From contig NZ_ML133700.1 in the NCBI RefSeq assembly GCF_003985155.1, positions 79,907-143,906 on the forward strand: a stretch of 64,000 nucleotides of DNA, written 5' to 3'. Source of the stretch: Rhizobium vallis. GTDB lineage: Bacteria > Pseudomonadota > Alphaproteobacteria > Rhizobiales > Rhizobiaceae. Within the stretch, counting starts at the first letter, position 1. Each line of letters begins with the position of its first letter. The notes beneath the pieces are model-generated. The model saw only the letters and a program-made list of their open reading frames with translations, was not told where the DNA came from and searched no databases. Made by a program: the position numbers and the translations under genes. Positions 34,774 through 43,848 of the stretch are shown here, in pieces.

Positions 34774-36042
34774 ATGGACCGGATACTGACCCGTCTTGCC
34801 GCCGCGCGGCGCGAGGGAAGGCCCTTCGGCATTCCCTCTGTCTGCTCCGCCCATCCGCTCGTCCTCAGGGCCGCGATCCGGCGGGCGGTGCGGGAAGGCG
34901 GGCCAGTTCTGATCGAGGCGACCTGCAACCAGGTCAATCATCTCGGCGGCTATACCGGCATGACGCCCGAAGACTTCATCGGCTTAGCCGAGCGCATCGC
35001 GGCCGAAGAAGGGCTCGATCGCTCGCAGATGATCTTCGGCGGCGATCATCTCGGCCCCAATCCGTGGCGCGGGCAAGCGCCGGAGGTAGCACTTCAGAAG
35101 GCCGAAGCCATGGTCGAGGCCTATGTGAGGGCGGGCTTCACCAAGATCCATCTCGACGCCTCGATGGGCTGCGCCGGCGAACCGGCCGCGCTCGACGATC
35201 GGACGATTGCCGAGCGCGCCGTAAGACTCGCGCAGATCAGCGAAAAGACGGCCAAGGAGATCGGCGCGCCATCGCCGCTCTATATCCTCGGCACCGAAGT
35301 TCCGGTGCCGGGCGGCGCCGACCATGCGCTCGAAGAACTCCGGCCGACCGCGCAGGAGGCGGCGCGCGCGACGATCGCCATTCATCGCGAAGTCTTTTCG
35401 CGCGCAGGGCTGGAGGATGCCTTTTCCCGCGTCATCGCCTTCGTCGTGCAGCCGGGCGTCGAGTTCGGCAGCGAAAACGTCATCGGTTACAGGCCCGAGC
35501 TCGCAAAGCAATTGACCGCACTTCTCGACGAGGAGCCGCAATTCGTATTCGAGGCCCATTCCACCGACTATCAGACACGCGCCGCGCTTAGCGGACTTGT
35601 GAAGGACGGCTTTCCGATCCTGAAGGTCGGTCCCGGCCTGACCTTCGCGCTGCGCGAGGCCGCCTATGCGCTGGATATGATCGCCACCGAAATGGTCTCT
35701 GGTTACGGCGACAGGCCTTTGGCGGCCGCGATGGAGGCGGTGATGTTGTCGGCGCCTGCCGACTGGCAGGCTCATTATCACGGTGACGACACGGCTTTGC
35801 GTCTGCAGCGGCACTACAGCTACAGCGATCGTATCCGCTATTACTGGAACAGGCCGGAGGCCGACAAGGCGTTCGAGAGACTGCTGGGTGCGCTGCGCGG
35901 AAAGACGATCCCGGAAACGCTGCTGCACCAGTTCCTGCCGCAGCTTTCGGCGGCCGAAGCCGGCGATCCCGAGGATATCCTGATTGCAGCGGTCGATCGC
36001 GTTCTTGCCGATTATCAGAGCGCCTGCAGCAGGCCAAGCTGA
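34774..36042 (+). CDS. GatZ/KbaZ-family protein (tagatose-bisphosphate aldolase non-catalytic subunit family; possible tagatose 6-phosphate 4-epimerase)
   Basis: A 422-residue TIM-barrel protein of the GatZ/KbaZ family. Typical blocks are GIPSVCSAHPLVLRAAIR near the N-terminus, IFGGDHLGPNPWRGQ near residue 88, and the C-terminal FERLLGALRGKTIPETLLHQFLPQ. In enterobacteria this subunit supports the aldolase GatY, which is missing here. From memory, an Agrobacterium homologue in a galactitol/altritol gene set acts alone as D-tagatose 6-phosphate 4-epimerase, giving fructose 6-phosphate. The start at 34774 follows AGGAG. It ends 28 bases from the convergent TetR gene. Confidence 0.88.
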   Translation: MDRILTRLAAARREGRPFGIPSVCSAHPLVLRAAIRRAVREGGPVLIEATCNQVNHLGGYTGMTPEDFIGLAERIAAEEGLDRSQMIFGGDHLGPNPWRGQAPEVALQKAEAMVEAYVRAGFTKIHLDASMGCAGEPAALDDRTIAERAVRLAQISEKTAKEIGAPSPLYILGTEVPVPGGADHALEELRPTAQEAARATIAIHREVFSRAGLEDAFSRVIAFVVQPGVEFGSENVIGYRPELAKQLTALLDEEPQFVFEAHSTDYQTRAALSGLVKDGFPILKVGPGLTFALREAAYALDMIATEMVSGYGDRPLAAAMEAVMLSAPADWQAHYHGDDTALRLQRHYSYSDRIRYYWNRPEADKAFERLLGALRGKTIPETLLHQFLPQLSAAEAGDPEDILIAAVDRVLADYQSACSRPS

Positions 36043-36070
36043 GTAGCGTGGCGTCGTCAAGGCGAGCGGA

Positions 36071-36670
36071 TCACTTTCCAGGCTCCATCGCTGTCAACGC
36101 AGCCTGCGCAATGACATCCGCGATGCGTTCGGACAGCGCCGGGTCGGAAACAGCGCGCGCGAGGGTCACGCCTCCGCTCAGCATGGCGAGCAGCAGGATC
36201 GCCCGATCCTCGCGCCGTGTGTCGGATCGGCCCTGTATCGCGCCCTCCTGCAGGCCGGCCGCGACTTCCTCGACGAGTCGTTTGATCTCTGCCGTATAGG
36301 CGCTTCGCGTTTCATCGTCCGCGCGCATCACGTCAGGAGAAAGGCTCGGCAGCGCGCAGCTCTCACCCAGCTCGCAGGTTCTTTTATAGCCGAGATAGTA
36401 GCCGACGAACGTCGTGAGCCAGTCTTTCGATTGGTTGGCTTTCAGTGCCGCAATTCCCTGCCGCAGTTCTTCAAGGCCCGCCAGCACGGCTGTGCGAAAG
36501 GCTTCGCCCTTCGATTTGAAGTGTCCGTAGAAGGCACCATTGGTGACACCGGCCGCCTTGGTCAACGCATCGATACCGGCGCCGCCATAGCCTTCCTTTC
36601 TGAAAACCTGTCCGGCCGCCGCGATGACTCGCGTTCGGGTCTCTTGCTTGTGTTCGGCACTGTAACGCAT
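36071..36670 (-). CDS. TetR/AcrR family transcriptional regulator
   Basis: A 199-residue TetR repressor. The HTH lies in residues 10-55 (IAAAGQVFRKEGYGGAGIDA, then LTKAAGVTNGAFYGHFKSKG). The C-terminal ligand domain is of the family that regulates small detoxification genes. It is divergent from the tautomerase gene, with three GAGTGATCG repeats in between. It probably represses the tautomerase and itself. Confidence 0.93.
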   Translation of the reverse strand: MRYSAEHKQETRTRVIAAAGQVFRKEGYGGAGIDALTKAAGVTNGAFYGHFKSKGEAFRTAVLAGLEELRQGIAALKANQSKDWLTTFVGYYLGYKRTCELGESCALPSLSPDVMRADDETRSAYTAEIKRLVEEVAAGLQEGAIQGRSDTRREDRAILLLAMLSGGVTLARAVSDPALSERIADVIAQAALTAMEPGK

Positions 36671-36684
36671 GGATACCTCATTTG

Positions 36685-36746
36685 GAGTGATCGCTCTTTA
36701 TGCCTTGCTAAGAGAGTGATCGGTGTGTATGCATAAAGAGTGATCG
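36685..36746. promoter_or_regulatory. Triple GAGTGATCG repeat, candidate TetR operators
   Basis: GAGTGATCG occurs at 36685-36693, 36714-36722 and 36738-36746, in direct orientation, within the TetR-tautomerase intergenic region. The first copy continues as GAGTGATCGCTC, a near-palindrome. Spacings of 29 and 24 bases would put them on similar faces of the helix only roughly. Confidence 0.55.
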
Positions 36747-36790
36747 GTATATATCATAAACGGTCACGATCCAAAACAGGGAGATATACA

Positions 36791-37219
36791 ATGCCCATCA
36801 GACTCACGGTGCCGGAAGGCCTGCTTTCGCAGCAAGCGCAGGCGCAAGCCTTCGCCGGACTGACGGACGCGTTGCTTGATGTAGCCGATTTGACCGGCAA
36901 TACTTTCATGACCGCCAATATCATCGGCACCATCAACGTGCTGCCCCGCGAGCATGTGCTGGCAGGGGGAACGCCGGTCGCCGCGGCGTTCATCGAACTC
37001 AGGTTGCCCGAGATCGCCCTGGCGAGCGCTGAAGCAAAACAAGCCTTCTTCGAAAAAGCGGCCGATGTCGTCGAACAGGCCGCGGAGGGCAAGCTGAAGC
37101 GCGAACACATATGGTCGAACATCGTCTACGCGCCTGAGGGGGCCTGGGGTATCGCCGGCCGCAGCTACGACAACGCTGAGCTTATTGGCGCCATCCAGGG
37201 TGCGGCTATCGCCTCGTAA
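36791..37219 (+). CDS. Tautomerase family protein (4-oxalocrotonate tautomerase-like)
   Basis: A 142-residue tautomerase superfamily protein. After Met removal it starts with Pro (MPIRLTVPEGLLS), the catalytic base of this superfamily. It is about twice the length of a single 4-OT subunit, like the fused two-domain members. Segments such as NIIGTINVLPREHVLAGG and REHIWSNIVYAPEGAWGIAG are recognisable. The ATG at 36791 has a GGGAGA site. It is presumably controlled by the divergent TetR protein. The substrate is unknown. Confidence 0.82.
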   Translation: MPIRLTVPEGLLSQQAQAQAFAGLTDALLDVADLTGNTFMTANIIGTINVLPREHVLAGGTPVAAAFIELRLPEIALASAEAKQAFFEKAADVVEQAAEGKLKREHIWSNIVYAPEGAWGIAGRSYDNAELIGAIQGAAIAS

Positions 37220-37314
37220 TGATCGGAGCGCACGCGCAGAAATCTGGGACCTGATGCAAGACCGGGCCGGCGTCAGCAATGACTGGCGGCCCGGCGCCAC
37301 AATGGAGCCAAGCC

Positions 37315-37710
37315 ATGCAGCTTGCCAACTATCTGTTCTTTTCCACCGGCTGCGAGGAGGCGCTCGCCTTTTATGCCCAATGCGGGCTTGGACGCGTCAC
37401 GCAATTGAAGCGGCACGGCGCAGACGGAATGCCTATTGCCAGCGAAACCATGCGGGGCAAGGTAATGCATGCCCGCTTCGAAGGACCCGGTATTCTGTTC
37501 TTCGCCTCCGACAATCACGATGCCGAGCCGATGCGCGGCTCCGCCCATATGCTGATCATGGACGACCGTGACAGGACCGACAGGCTTTTCGCCCGGCTGG
37601 CCGAAGGCGGCGAGGTAACGACACCGCTCGCCGTGCAGGCATGGGGAAGCTATTACGGCAAGTTCACCGATCGTTTCGGTGTTCAGTGGATGCTCGACTG
37701 CTTGGCGTGA
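37315..37710 (+). CDS. VOC family protein (PhnB/glyoxalase-like)
   Basis: A 131-residue vicinal oxygen chelate fold protein of the PhnB type. It reads MQLANYLFFSTGCEEALAFY at the start and SYYGKFTDRFGVQWMLDC at the end, both characteristic. The start at 37315 is 8 bases after a GGAG site. It follows the tautomerase gene by 95 bases and could share its transcript. Enzymatic activity is not established for most members of this type. Confidence 0.88.
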   Translation: MQLANYLFFSTGCEEALAFYAQCGLGRVTQLKRHGADGMPIASETMRGKVMHARFEGPGILFFASDNHDAEPMRGSAHMLIMDDRDRTDRLFARLAEGGEVTTPLAVQAWGSYYGKFTDRFGVQWMLDCLA

Positions 37711-37773
37711 GCATGTGCTGACCAAGCGATTATGGTTCACCTGCGGCCCCTCCCCCCTTCCGATGTCCGTCTA

Positions 37774-38538
37774 TTATCGTGTCGTGTAGCCACCATCGAT
37801 GACCAGAACTTCGCCGGTGACATAGCTTGCCGCCGCCGAGCAGAGAAACAAGGCGGCACCCGCCACCTCTTCCGGCTGCCCGACCCGTCCCATCGGGGTC
37901 ATGCTGCGCCAGGTCGGGAACCAGTCGGGATTTTCAATGCCGCCGCGTGACAGGTCGGTCTCGATATAGCCGGGGGCGATGGCGTTGACGCGGATATTCT
38001 CGGCGGCGACTTCGCTGGCGAGGCTCTTCGTCATCATGTGAACCGCTGCCTTCGAAGTGTTATAGGCGACCTGGTTCTGTGGAATGTTGGAAACGATGCC
38101 CGACATCGAGCCGATATTGAGGATGACACCGCCCCCCTGGCGCCGCATGGGTGCGAGCGCTGCGCGGCAGGCGCGGAAGACGGCGTCGACGTTGACGGTC
38201 ATGATCTCGCGCCAGATCGTATCGGAAAATTCGCCGCTATCGCCATGAATGGCGATGCCGGCATTGTTGACGAGGATGTCGAGCCGGCCAGTGCGAGCAA
38301 GTGTCTCGGCGACGATCTCGTCGGCGGCACTATCCTGCATCAGGTCAGCGGCGATGAAATCGCAATCAATACCATCCTTGGAGAGCCGATCTTCTGCCGC
38401 CGCGCTACGCGTTCGTCCTGTGATGACGACCTTGGCGCCCGCCTCGCCGAGCGCCTCGGCAATGGCAAGGCCAATGCCACGCGTGCCGCCCGTCACCAGC
38501 GCCACCTGACCATTCAGGCGAAATCTGTCGAGGATCAT
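37774..38538 (-). CDS. SDR family oxidoreductase
   Basis: A 254-residue classical SDR. It has LVTGGTRGIGLAIAEALGE at the cofactor site, NNAGIAIHGDSG near residue 90, and the catalytic Ser and YNTSKAAVH near residue 158. The C-terminus YVTGEVLVIDGGYTTR is typical of sugar/polyol SDRs. It is the last gene of the ABC-sugar operon running leftwards from 42537, 31 bases after a second SDR. A pair of oxidoreductases with a transporter suggests sequential oxidation of the imported sugar. Confidence 0.93.
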   Translation of the reverse strand: MILDRFRLNGQVALVTGGTRGIGLAIAEALGEAGAKVVITGRTRSAAAEDRLSKDGIDCDFIAADLMQDSAADEIVAETLARTGRLDILVNNAGIAIHGDSGEFSDTIWREIMTVNVDAVFRACRAALAPMRRQGGGVILNIGSMSGIVSNIPQNQVAYNTSKAAVHMMTKSLASEVAAENIRVNAIAPGYIETDLSRGGIENPDWFPTWRSMTPMGRVGQPEEVAGAALFLCSAAASYVTGEVLVIDGGYTTR

Positions 38539-38569
38539 GTCCGTTTCCTCCCGAATAGGTGCTTTGCCG

Positions 38570-39298
38570 TCAGATGTCCGTGCTCTGCGGCAGGATGACG
38601 AGATCGCGGATGGTGATGTTACGCGGGCGCGTCAGCATGAAAAGCACGGCTTCGGCCACTTCCTTCGGCTCCATCAGGCCGCCGGCGGCGAGCGCTTCAT
38701 CCAGTTTCTCCTGCGGCCAGTCGCTGAGAAGGGCGGTGACGACGGGCCCGGGTGCGATGGCGCCGACGCGCAACCCATGCTTGGCCACTTGCCGCCTCAG
38801 AGTATGGACGAATGCCTGAACCGCATGTTTGGAGGCCGTGTAGATCGGCTCCCAGACGACGGGGACCATGCCGGCGACCGAACTCGTCAGGATGATGTCC
38901 CCGGTCTTGCGCTCAACCATATGCGGCAGGACGGCATGCACCGAGCGGAATGCCGCGTTGATATTCAGGTTGAGCATGCGGTCCCAGGCATCGGGATCAC
39001 CGTCAAGCACCTCGCCGCCGATATAGGAGCCGGCATTGGCGTGGAAGATGTCGAGCTGGCCAACTTTCTCCAGAACCGCAGGCATCATTCCCGCTACGCT
39101 TTTCGGGTTGGTGAGGTCGATGACCAGGGGAATGGCATTGGCGCCGAGCGTCGAACAGATTTCCTTCAAGCCTTCGTCGTTGCGGTCGACCAGCACGACC
39201 CGGGCGCCAGCGGCAAGCATGGCCTTGGCGCATTCCAGGCCGATACCCGACGCCGCTCCGGTGATGGCCGCGACTTTTCCAGACAGATCCTGTCCCAT
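38570..39298 (-). CDS. SDR family oxidoreductase
   Basis: A 242-residue SDR of the YdfG-like group, starting MGQDLSGKVAAITGAASGIG. It contains the NAGSYIGGEVLDGD region near residue 88 and the catalytic Ser/Tyr/Lys in TSSVAGMVPVVWEPIYTASK. The ATG at 39298 follows a GAGGAAG site. A longer frame upstream is the shadow of the permease gene. It is 26 bases after the permease gene and belongs to the same operon. The substrate is not assigned. Confidence 0.92.
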   Translation of the reverse strand: MGQDLSGKVAAITGAASGIGLECAKAMLAAGARVVLVDRNDEGLKEICSTLGANAIPLVIDLTNPKSVAGMMPAVLEKVGQLDIFHANAGSYIGGEVLDGDPDAWDRMLNLNINAAFRSVHAVLPHMVERKTGDIILTSSVAGMVPVVWEPIYTASKHAVQAFVHTLRRQVAKHGLRVGAIAPGPVVTALLSDWPQEKLDEALAAGGLMEPKEVAEAVLFMLTRPRNITIRDLVILPQSTDI

Positions 39299-39324
39299 TT
39301 TCTTCCTCTGCTTTCTCTGTTGGT

Positions 39325-40584
39325 TTAGGCTCGACCATGCGAAATCCGAGACCGGCGTGCCAGCGAGTCGACGATGACGGCGACGGCAAGAACGGCGCCG
39401 GTGATCATGTAGCGAAGCGATGACGACAGATCGAGAAGCGTCAGGCCGCTCGCGATCGACTGGATGACGATGATGCCGAGAAGGGCCGAATAGGCGCTGC
39501 CGCGCCCGCCAAACAGGCTGGTGCCGCCGATAACAGCCGCCGCGATGGCGTTGAGATTGACGTCGCCCGTGCCGGCCTGCTGGCTTGCCGTGGCAAGCCG
39601 CGCAGCCGAGAGCACGCCGCCGGTCGCCGCAAGCAGGGCACACATGACGAAGGCGCTCGCATAGATGCGGGACACATTGATGCCCGAGCGGCGAGCCGCC
39701 TCCCTGTTGCCGCCGACGGCATGCATGGAGCGTCCCCATTTCGTGCGCGTCAGCGCATAATTCATCGCGATGACGAGGCCGACGAAGAGGCCGAACATCC
39801 AGGGAATGCCGCGTGATTGGTTGAGATAGAACGCCACTGCTTCCAGGGCGACGGTGATGATAACGGCGCGCAGAAGCAGTCCGCTAACCGATTTTGACGA
39901 AAGCCCGGCAGCCCGCCGACGCGTCGCCGTGCGGTAGCTCGAAAAAAAGAAGGCAATGCCGGCAAGCGCCACCAAGGCATAGGCGACCGGATCCGGCATC
40001 ACCATGATCTGCCCGAAATTCACGAGCCAGGAACCGTAGGTCAGATTGATCGAACCGGTCGATCCGAGGATATAGAGTTGCAGGCCGAGAACGGCGAGCA
40101 ATCCCGACAGGGTGGAGACGAAGCTCGGCATGCCGAAGCGGTTGAACAGGAAAGCGTAGAGCGATCCGATCAAGGCGCCGACAGCCATGGCGGCCAGGAT
40201 GGCCAGCACCACCGGCCAGCCCTGATTGATCCAGAAGACGCCGGTGAGCGCCGAAGCGAAACCACTGACGGACCCGACGGAAAGATCGATCTCCCCCACC
40301 ATCAGGATGCAGACGATACCGAGCGAGATGACGCCGACCGTCGAGCAGTCGAACAGCATGTTGACCAGGTTGGCGCTGGACAGAAACACCGGATTGAGCG
40401 CCTGGAACACCGTCCAGATGATCACCAGGCCGACGATGACAGGCAGCGAGCCGAGATCGCCGGAGCGGATGCGGTCCCAGAACGCGCGGACCCAGCCGGC
40501 GAGGCTATCGTCATGGTGCACTCTTTCATCGCGCCGGTCGAGGAGCGCAGGTGCTGCCGGCTCGTTCTGGATGGTCTTCATCAT
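39325..40584 (-). CDS. Sugar ABC transporter permease (XylH/RbsC family, CUT2)
   Basis: A 419-residue permease of the CUT2 family with about ten membrane segments. It has the signature VMVGEIDLSVGSVSGFASAL (as CILMVGEIDLSVGS) near residue 95 and GGNREAARRSGINVSRIY near residue 295. The length of over 400 fits XylH better than RbsC. The start overlaps the ATPase stop by 4 bases (ATGA). Together with the ATPase and binding protein it makes a complete CUT2 importer for a monosaccharide. Confidence 0.93.
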   Translation of the reverse strand: MMKTIQNEPAAPALLDRRDERVHHDDSLAGWVRAFWDRIRSGDLGSLPVIVGLVIIWTVFQALNPVFLSSANLVNMLFDCSTVGVISLGIVCILMVGEIDLSVGSVSGFASALTGVFWINQGWPVVLAILAAMAVGALIGSLYAFLFNRFGMPSFVSTLSGLLAVLGLQLYILGSTGSINLTYGSWLVNFGQIMVMPDPVAYALVALAGIAFFFSSYRTATRRRAAGLSSKSVSGLLLRAVIITVALEAVAFYLNQSRGIPWMFGLFVGLVIAMNYALTRTKWGRSMHAVGGNREAARRSGINVSRIYASAFVMCALLAATGGVLSAARLATASQQAGTGDVNLNAIAAAVIGGTSLFGGRGSAYSALLGIIVIQSIASGLTLLDLSSSLRYMITGAVLAVAVIVDSLARRSRISHGRA

Positions 40585-41399
40585 GGCCTGCCCTCCTCGT
40601 TCTCTCTGCTTTGCGCCTCGCGGCGCATCGCGCGGCGGGAGACGGAATTGTTGGATGCGCCGGTGATCGAGCTGACGAGTTCTTCGTTGGACGCATCGGG
40701 CATGAAAGTGCCGTTGTTGCGTCCGAGCCGCAGCACGACGATGCGGTCGGCAACAGCCCTGACATCCTCCATGTTATGGCTGATCATGATGACGGCAAGG
40801 CCGCGTTCGCGCACGCGCTCGATCAGATCCAGCACCTCGGCGGTCTGGGCCACACCAAGCGCTGCTGTCGGCTCATCGAGCATGATCAGTTTCGGCTCGA
40901 GCAGCAGCGACCTGGCGATCGCCACGGTCTGCCGTTGCCCGCCGGAAAGCGAGGCGACGGGCTCGCGCACGCTCGGGATTCGGGCGGAAAGCTCGCTCAG
41001 CAGCTTCCAGGCGCGGATCTCCATCGCGACCTCATCGAGCTGGAAGGGATTGAGCTCCTTGCCGAGAAAGATATTGGCGACGACATCGAGATTTTCGCAG
41101 AGTGCGAGATCCTGGAAGACGGTTGCAATACCGAGATCGAGAGCAGCACTGGGGCTCGACAGGTTCACCGGCTTTCCCTCGAACAGGATCGTGCCAGACG
41201 TCGGCTGATGCACACCGGCCAGGATCTTCACCAGTGTCGATTTGCCGGCGCCATTGTCGCCAACAAGCGCTACGACCTCGCCGGCATGCACATCGAGTTC
41301 GATATCGGTCAGCGCCGACACCGCGCCGAAGTTCTTCGAAATCCCGCGCAGGCTGAGGACGGGCTGGGAAGCATCAAGCACATGAGAGGTTTCAGACAT
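40581..41399 (-). CDS. Sugar ABC transporter ATP-binding protein (single-domain CUT2 type)
   Basis: A 272-residue ATPase with one nucleotide-binding domain, as in the FrcA group and unlike the fused RbsA type. Walker A is VGDNGAGKSTLVKIL near residue 47, the signature LSGGQRQTVAIARSL near residue 150, and Walker B LIMLDEPTAALGVAQT near residue 170. I chose the ATG at 41399 (MSETSHVLDASQPVLSLRGI); the longer frame upstream has no family match. It overlaps the permease gene by 4 bases. Confidence 0.92.
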   Translation of the reverse strand: MSETSHVLDASQPVLSLRGISKNFGAVSALTDIELDVHAGEVVALVGDNGAGKSTLVKILAGVHQPTSGTILFEGKPVNLSSPSAALDLGIATVFQDLALCENLDVVANIFLGKELNPFQLDEVAMEIRAWKLLSELSARIPSVREPVASLSGGQRQTVAIARSLLLEPKLIMLDEPTAALGVAQTAEVLDLIERVRERGLAVIMISHNMEDVRAVADRIVVLRLGRNNGTFMPDASNEELVSSITGASNNSVSRRAMRREAQSRENEEGRP

Positions 41400-41469
41400 C
41401 GCCTGGTCTTTCAGAAAAAGCGAAAATCGGAAGCGCGACCGGCGGGCCGATCGCGCTTCCCCTTGTGGA

Positions 41470-42537
41470 TTACTTGATGATGCCGAGCTTCTTGCAACCG
41501 TCGGCATAGCGGCCGGTGCACAGCTCCTCGGCGGTATTGATCTTCTTGTCGATGATCTCGGCCTTAAGATTTTCGGCAGTGACGACGGCCGGCACGAAGA
41601 GTTGTGCGGGCGTATCGTAGAGCGTCATTTCGGCTTTGATCGTTTCTCCCGCCAGTAGTTTCACGGCAACGTCGGCAGCGGCAGCGGCGACGATTTCGCT
41701 CGGCTTGGAGATCGTGTTGTACTGATCCCCTGATATGATGAGCTGCAGTGCGGCGATCGTCGCGTCATTGCCGGTCACCGGTGGCACGGGATCGACACCG
41801 GCCGCCTTGAAGGCTGCGATGGCGCCGCCGCCGGTGCCGTCATTGGCGGCGACGACGCCGACGATCTGTTTGCTGAAACGCGTGATCTGCCCGGCTGCCC
41901 ATTGCTGGGCATTCGCCGGCTGCCAGTTCGGCGTGTCGAATTCGGCAAGCGTCTTGTATCCGCCGCTGGCGAGACCCTCGTGGATGCCGTCCTTGATCAG
42001 CCCGGCGGCCGCATCGGTCGGCGAACCATTGATCTGCAGGATGCCGCCGCCATCGGTCGGCACATTCTGAGCCTTCAGATGCTGAACCAACGATTCCGCG
42101 ATCGCCTTGCCGATCGCCTTGTTGTCGAAGGAGACGTAAAAATCGGCCTTGCCTTTCGGGATCGGCCGGTCATAGGCGATGACCTTGACGCCTTGGCTCT
42201 GAGCGAGCTGGACGAGAGATGCGGCCGCTGCCGAATCCACTGGATCCAGCACGATGACCTTGGCGCCCTGGGTGATCGCCGAATTGAACTGCTGCTGCTG
42301 TTTGGCAATATCGGCATCGGCATTCTGATAGAGGACCTTGCATGACGCGCAGAGCTTCTTCATCTCAGCGACGAACCCCGGATGGTCATGCTCTTCGTAA
42401 CGTGTCGAGCCCTGGTCGGGCATGAGGAATGCGACAGTCGCATCCTTGACAGCGCTCTGCGCAAAGGCGGACGTGCCGCCCAGCAGGGAAAGGACAAGTG
42501 CCGCGGCGCCTGCCGCTTTCATTGAGAATTTCATCAT
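41470..42537 (-). CDS. Sugar ABC transporter substrate-binding protein (XylF/RbsB family)
   Basis: A 355-residue periplasmic binding protein with a signal peptide (MMKFSMKAAGAAALVLSLLG, cleaved near AFA). The body has FLMPDQGSTRYEEHDHPGF and the ligand-contact VIVLDPVDSAAAASLV, then KADFYVSFDNKAIGKAI. This pattern resembles the D-xylose binding protein group, so a pentose or similar sugar is plausible. The C-terminus contains two Cys (ELCTGRYADGCKKLG) that could form a disulfide. The start at 42537 follows GGGAGGAG by six bases. Confidence 0.92.
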   Translation of the reverse strand: MMKFSMKAAGAAALVLSLLGGTSAFAQSAVKDATVAFLMPDQGSTRYEEHDHPGFVAEMKKLCASCKVLYQNADADIAKQQQQFNSAITQGAKVIVLDPVDSAAAASLVQLAQSQGVKVIAYDRPIPKGKADFYVSFDNKAIGKAIAESLVQHLKAQNVPTDGGGILQINGSPTDAAAGLIKDGIHEGLASGGYKTLAEFDTPNWQPANAQQWAAGQITRFSKQIVGVVAANDGTGGGAIAAFKAAGVDPVPPVTGNDATIAALQLIISGDQYNTISKPSEIVAAAAADVAVKLLAGETIKAEMTLYDTPAQLFVPAVVTAENLKAEIIDKKINTAEELCTGRYADGCKKLGIIK

Positions 42538-42766
42538 TTCCATCTCCTCCCATTGGAAAAAATTGTTTAGGATCGTGATTGCACTGCTCTGCTGTTCGCC
42601 GTTCGATTGAATGAACGGCTTGCCCGTCCCGTGGTCTCTCATTTTTTCAGGACAAACGTTTCCCGTCGCGGGCCGCTCATCGCGTACTCGCGTTCAAATC
42701 AGTGTCGGTTTTCGGTTCTGTCGTTCTCCTCTGTCGCCTTCTGCGAAACCTCCTCGTTCCGCTTGC

Positions 42767-43651
42767 TCAGGCTGCCTTCGCCACGTTGATGTTGTCCCCT
42801 AGCAACCGCCGGAAACGGGAAGGCGTCATGCCTTTTTCCGCCAGGAACTGCCGGTTGAAGTTGGACAGGTTGTTGAAGCCGACCTCGAAACAGATATCGG
42901 TGATCGAAGCATGTTCATCGCTCATCAGGATCTGGCAGGCGAGATTGATGCGCAGCCGTTTCACATATTGCACGAGCGACATGCCGGTGTGGCGGCGAAA
43001 GCCGCGCGAAAACGCGCCCGTGGATTGTTCGGCAATCGCTGCGAGATCGGCTTCGTCAAAGGATTTGGTCAGGTTCTCCCTGATATAGGCGAGCGCCTTG
43101 TTGATGCCGGCCGACATATAGCCCGACGGATCGGGCAGATAGCTCGGGCTGGCGAGAAGCTGCGCGTCCTGCGCCCGGCTGAGCAGCCCGACCATCATCA
43201 TGAAGAGCTCGATGCGCCGCACGCCGTGAGCCTGCTGCACCTCATTCATCAACGGTGCGACCTGTCGGCTGGTGTCGGTGCCGAAGAGCACGCCGCGTCG
43301 GGAGGCTTCGAGAACCGGTTCGAAGGGGGCAAGTTCGGCAAACAGCTTCATCGTGTCGCTGACGAAGCTTTCGTTGAATTGGATCAACTGGCATCGCAGT
43401 GGGATGCTCGATCCTTTCGGGACATCGCTGATCCAGTTATGTGGAAGATTAGGGCCGGCAAGCACGAGATTGCCGGGCTCGAACTCGCCGATGAAGTCGC
43501 CGACGAAATACCGGCCCGTCGTCGCCACGACGAGATGAAGCTCGTATTCCGGATGAAAATGCCAGCGGACCGTATGGTAGGGATAGCCGTGCGCTTTCGT
43601 TGCAAAAGATTCGCCCGGCCTGATCTGAACGACTTCCAAGTCAGGTTCCAT
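42767..43651 (-). CDS. AraC family transcriptional regulator
   Basis: A 294-residue AraC activator. The N-terminal cupin half has HTVRWHFHPEYELHLVVAT near residue 27, and the C-terminal double HTH lies near residues 195-290 (SFDEADLAAIAEQSTGAFSR, then ASITDICFEVGFNNLSNFNR). It lies 229 bases upstream of the binding-protein gene, in the same direction. It is the likely activator of the transporter-SDR operon. The start at 43651 follows GGAGGAGG. Confidence 0.93.
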   Translation of the reverse strand: MEPDLEVVQIRPGESFATKAHGYPYHTVRWHFHPEYELHLVVATTGRYFVGDFIGEFEPGNLVLAGPNLPHNWISDVPKGSSIPLRCQLIQFNESFVSDTMKLFAELAPFEPVLEASRRGVLFGTDTSRQVAPLMNEVQQAHGVRRIELFMMMVGLLSRAQDAQLLASPSYLPDPSGYMSAGINKALAYIRENLTKSFDEADLAAIAEQSTGAFSRGFRRHTGMSLVQYVKRLRINLACQILMSDEHASITDICFEVGFNNLSNFNRQFLAEKGMTPSRFRRLLGDNINVAKAA

Positions 43652-43848
43652 TGTTCCTCCTCCGAGACGGCTTAAATCCGCCTGCCAAACTCCCGCTTTG
43701 GCTTATTGTTGAAGGGAGTGTAGTGGGCTCGTTTCATGCCCGCCACCACGATTCCCCGTCAAAACCGATACTTTTTTGACAATTGGCACTGTGTGGCCGG
43801 CGGAAAGGCGACGGCATCCACCGCCGGACACCGTGCAGGGGACGCGTC

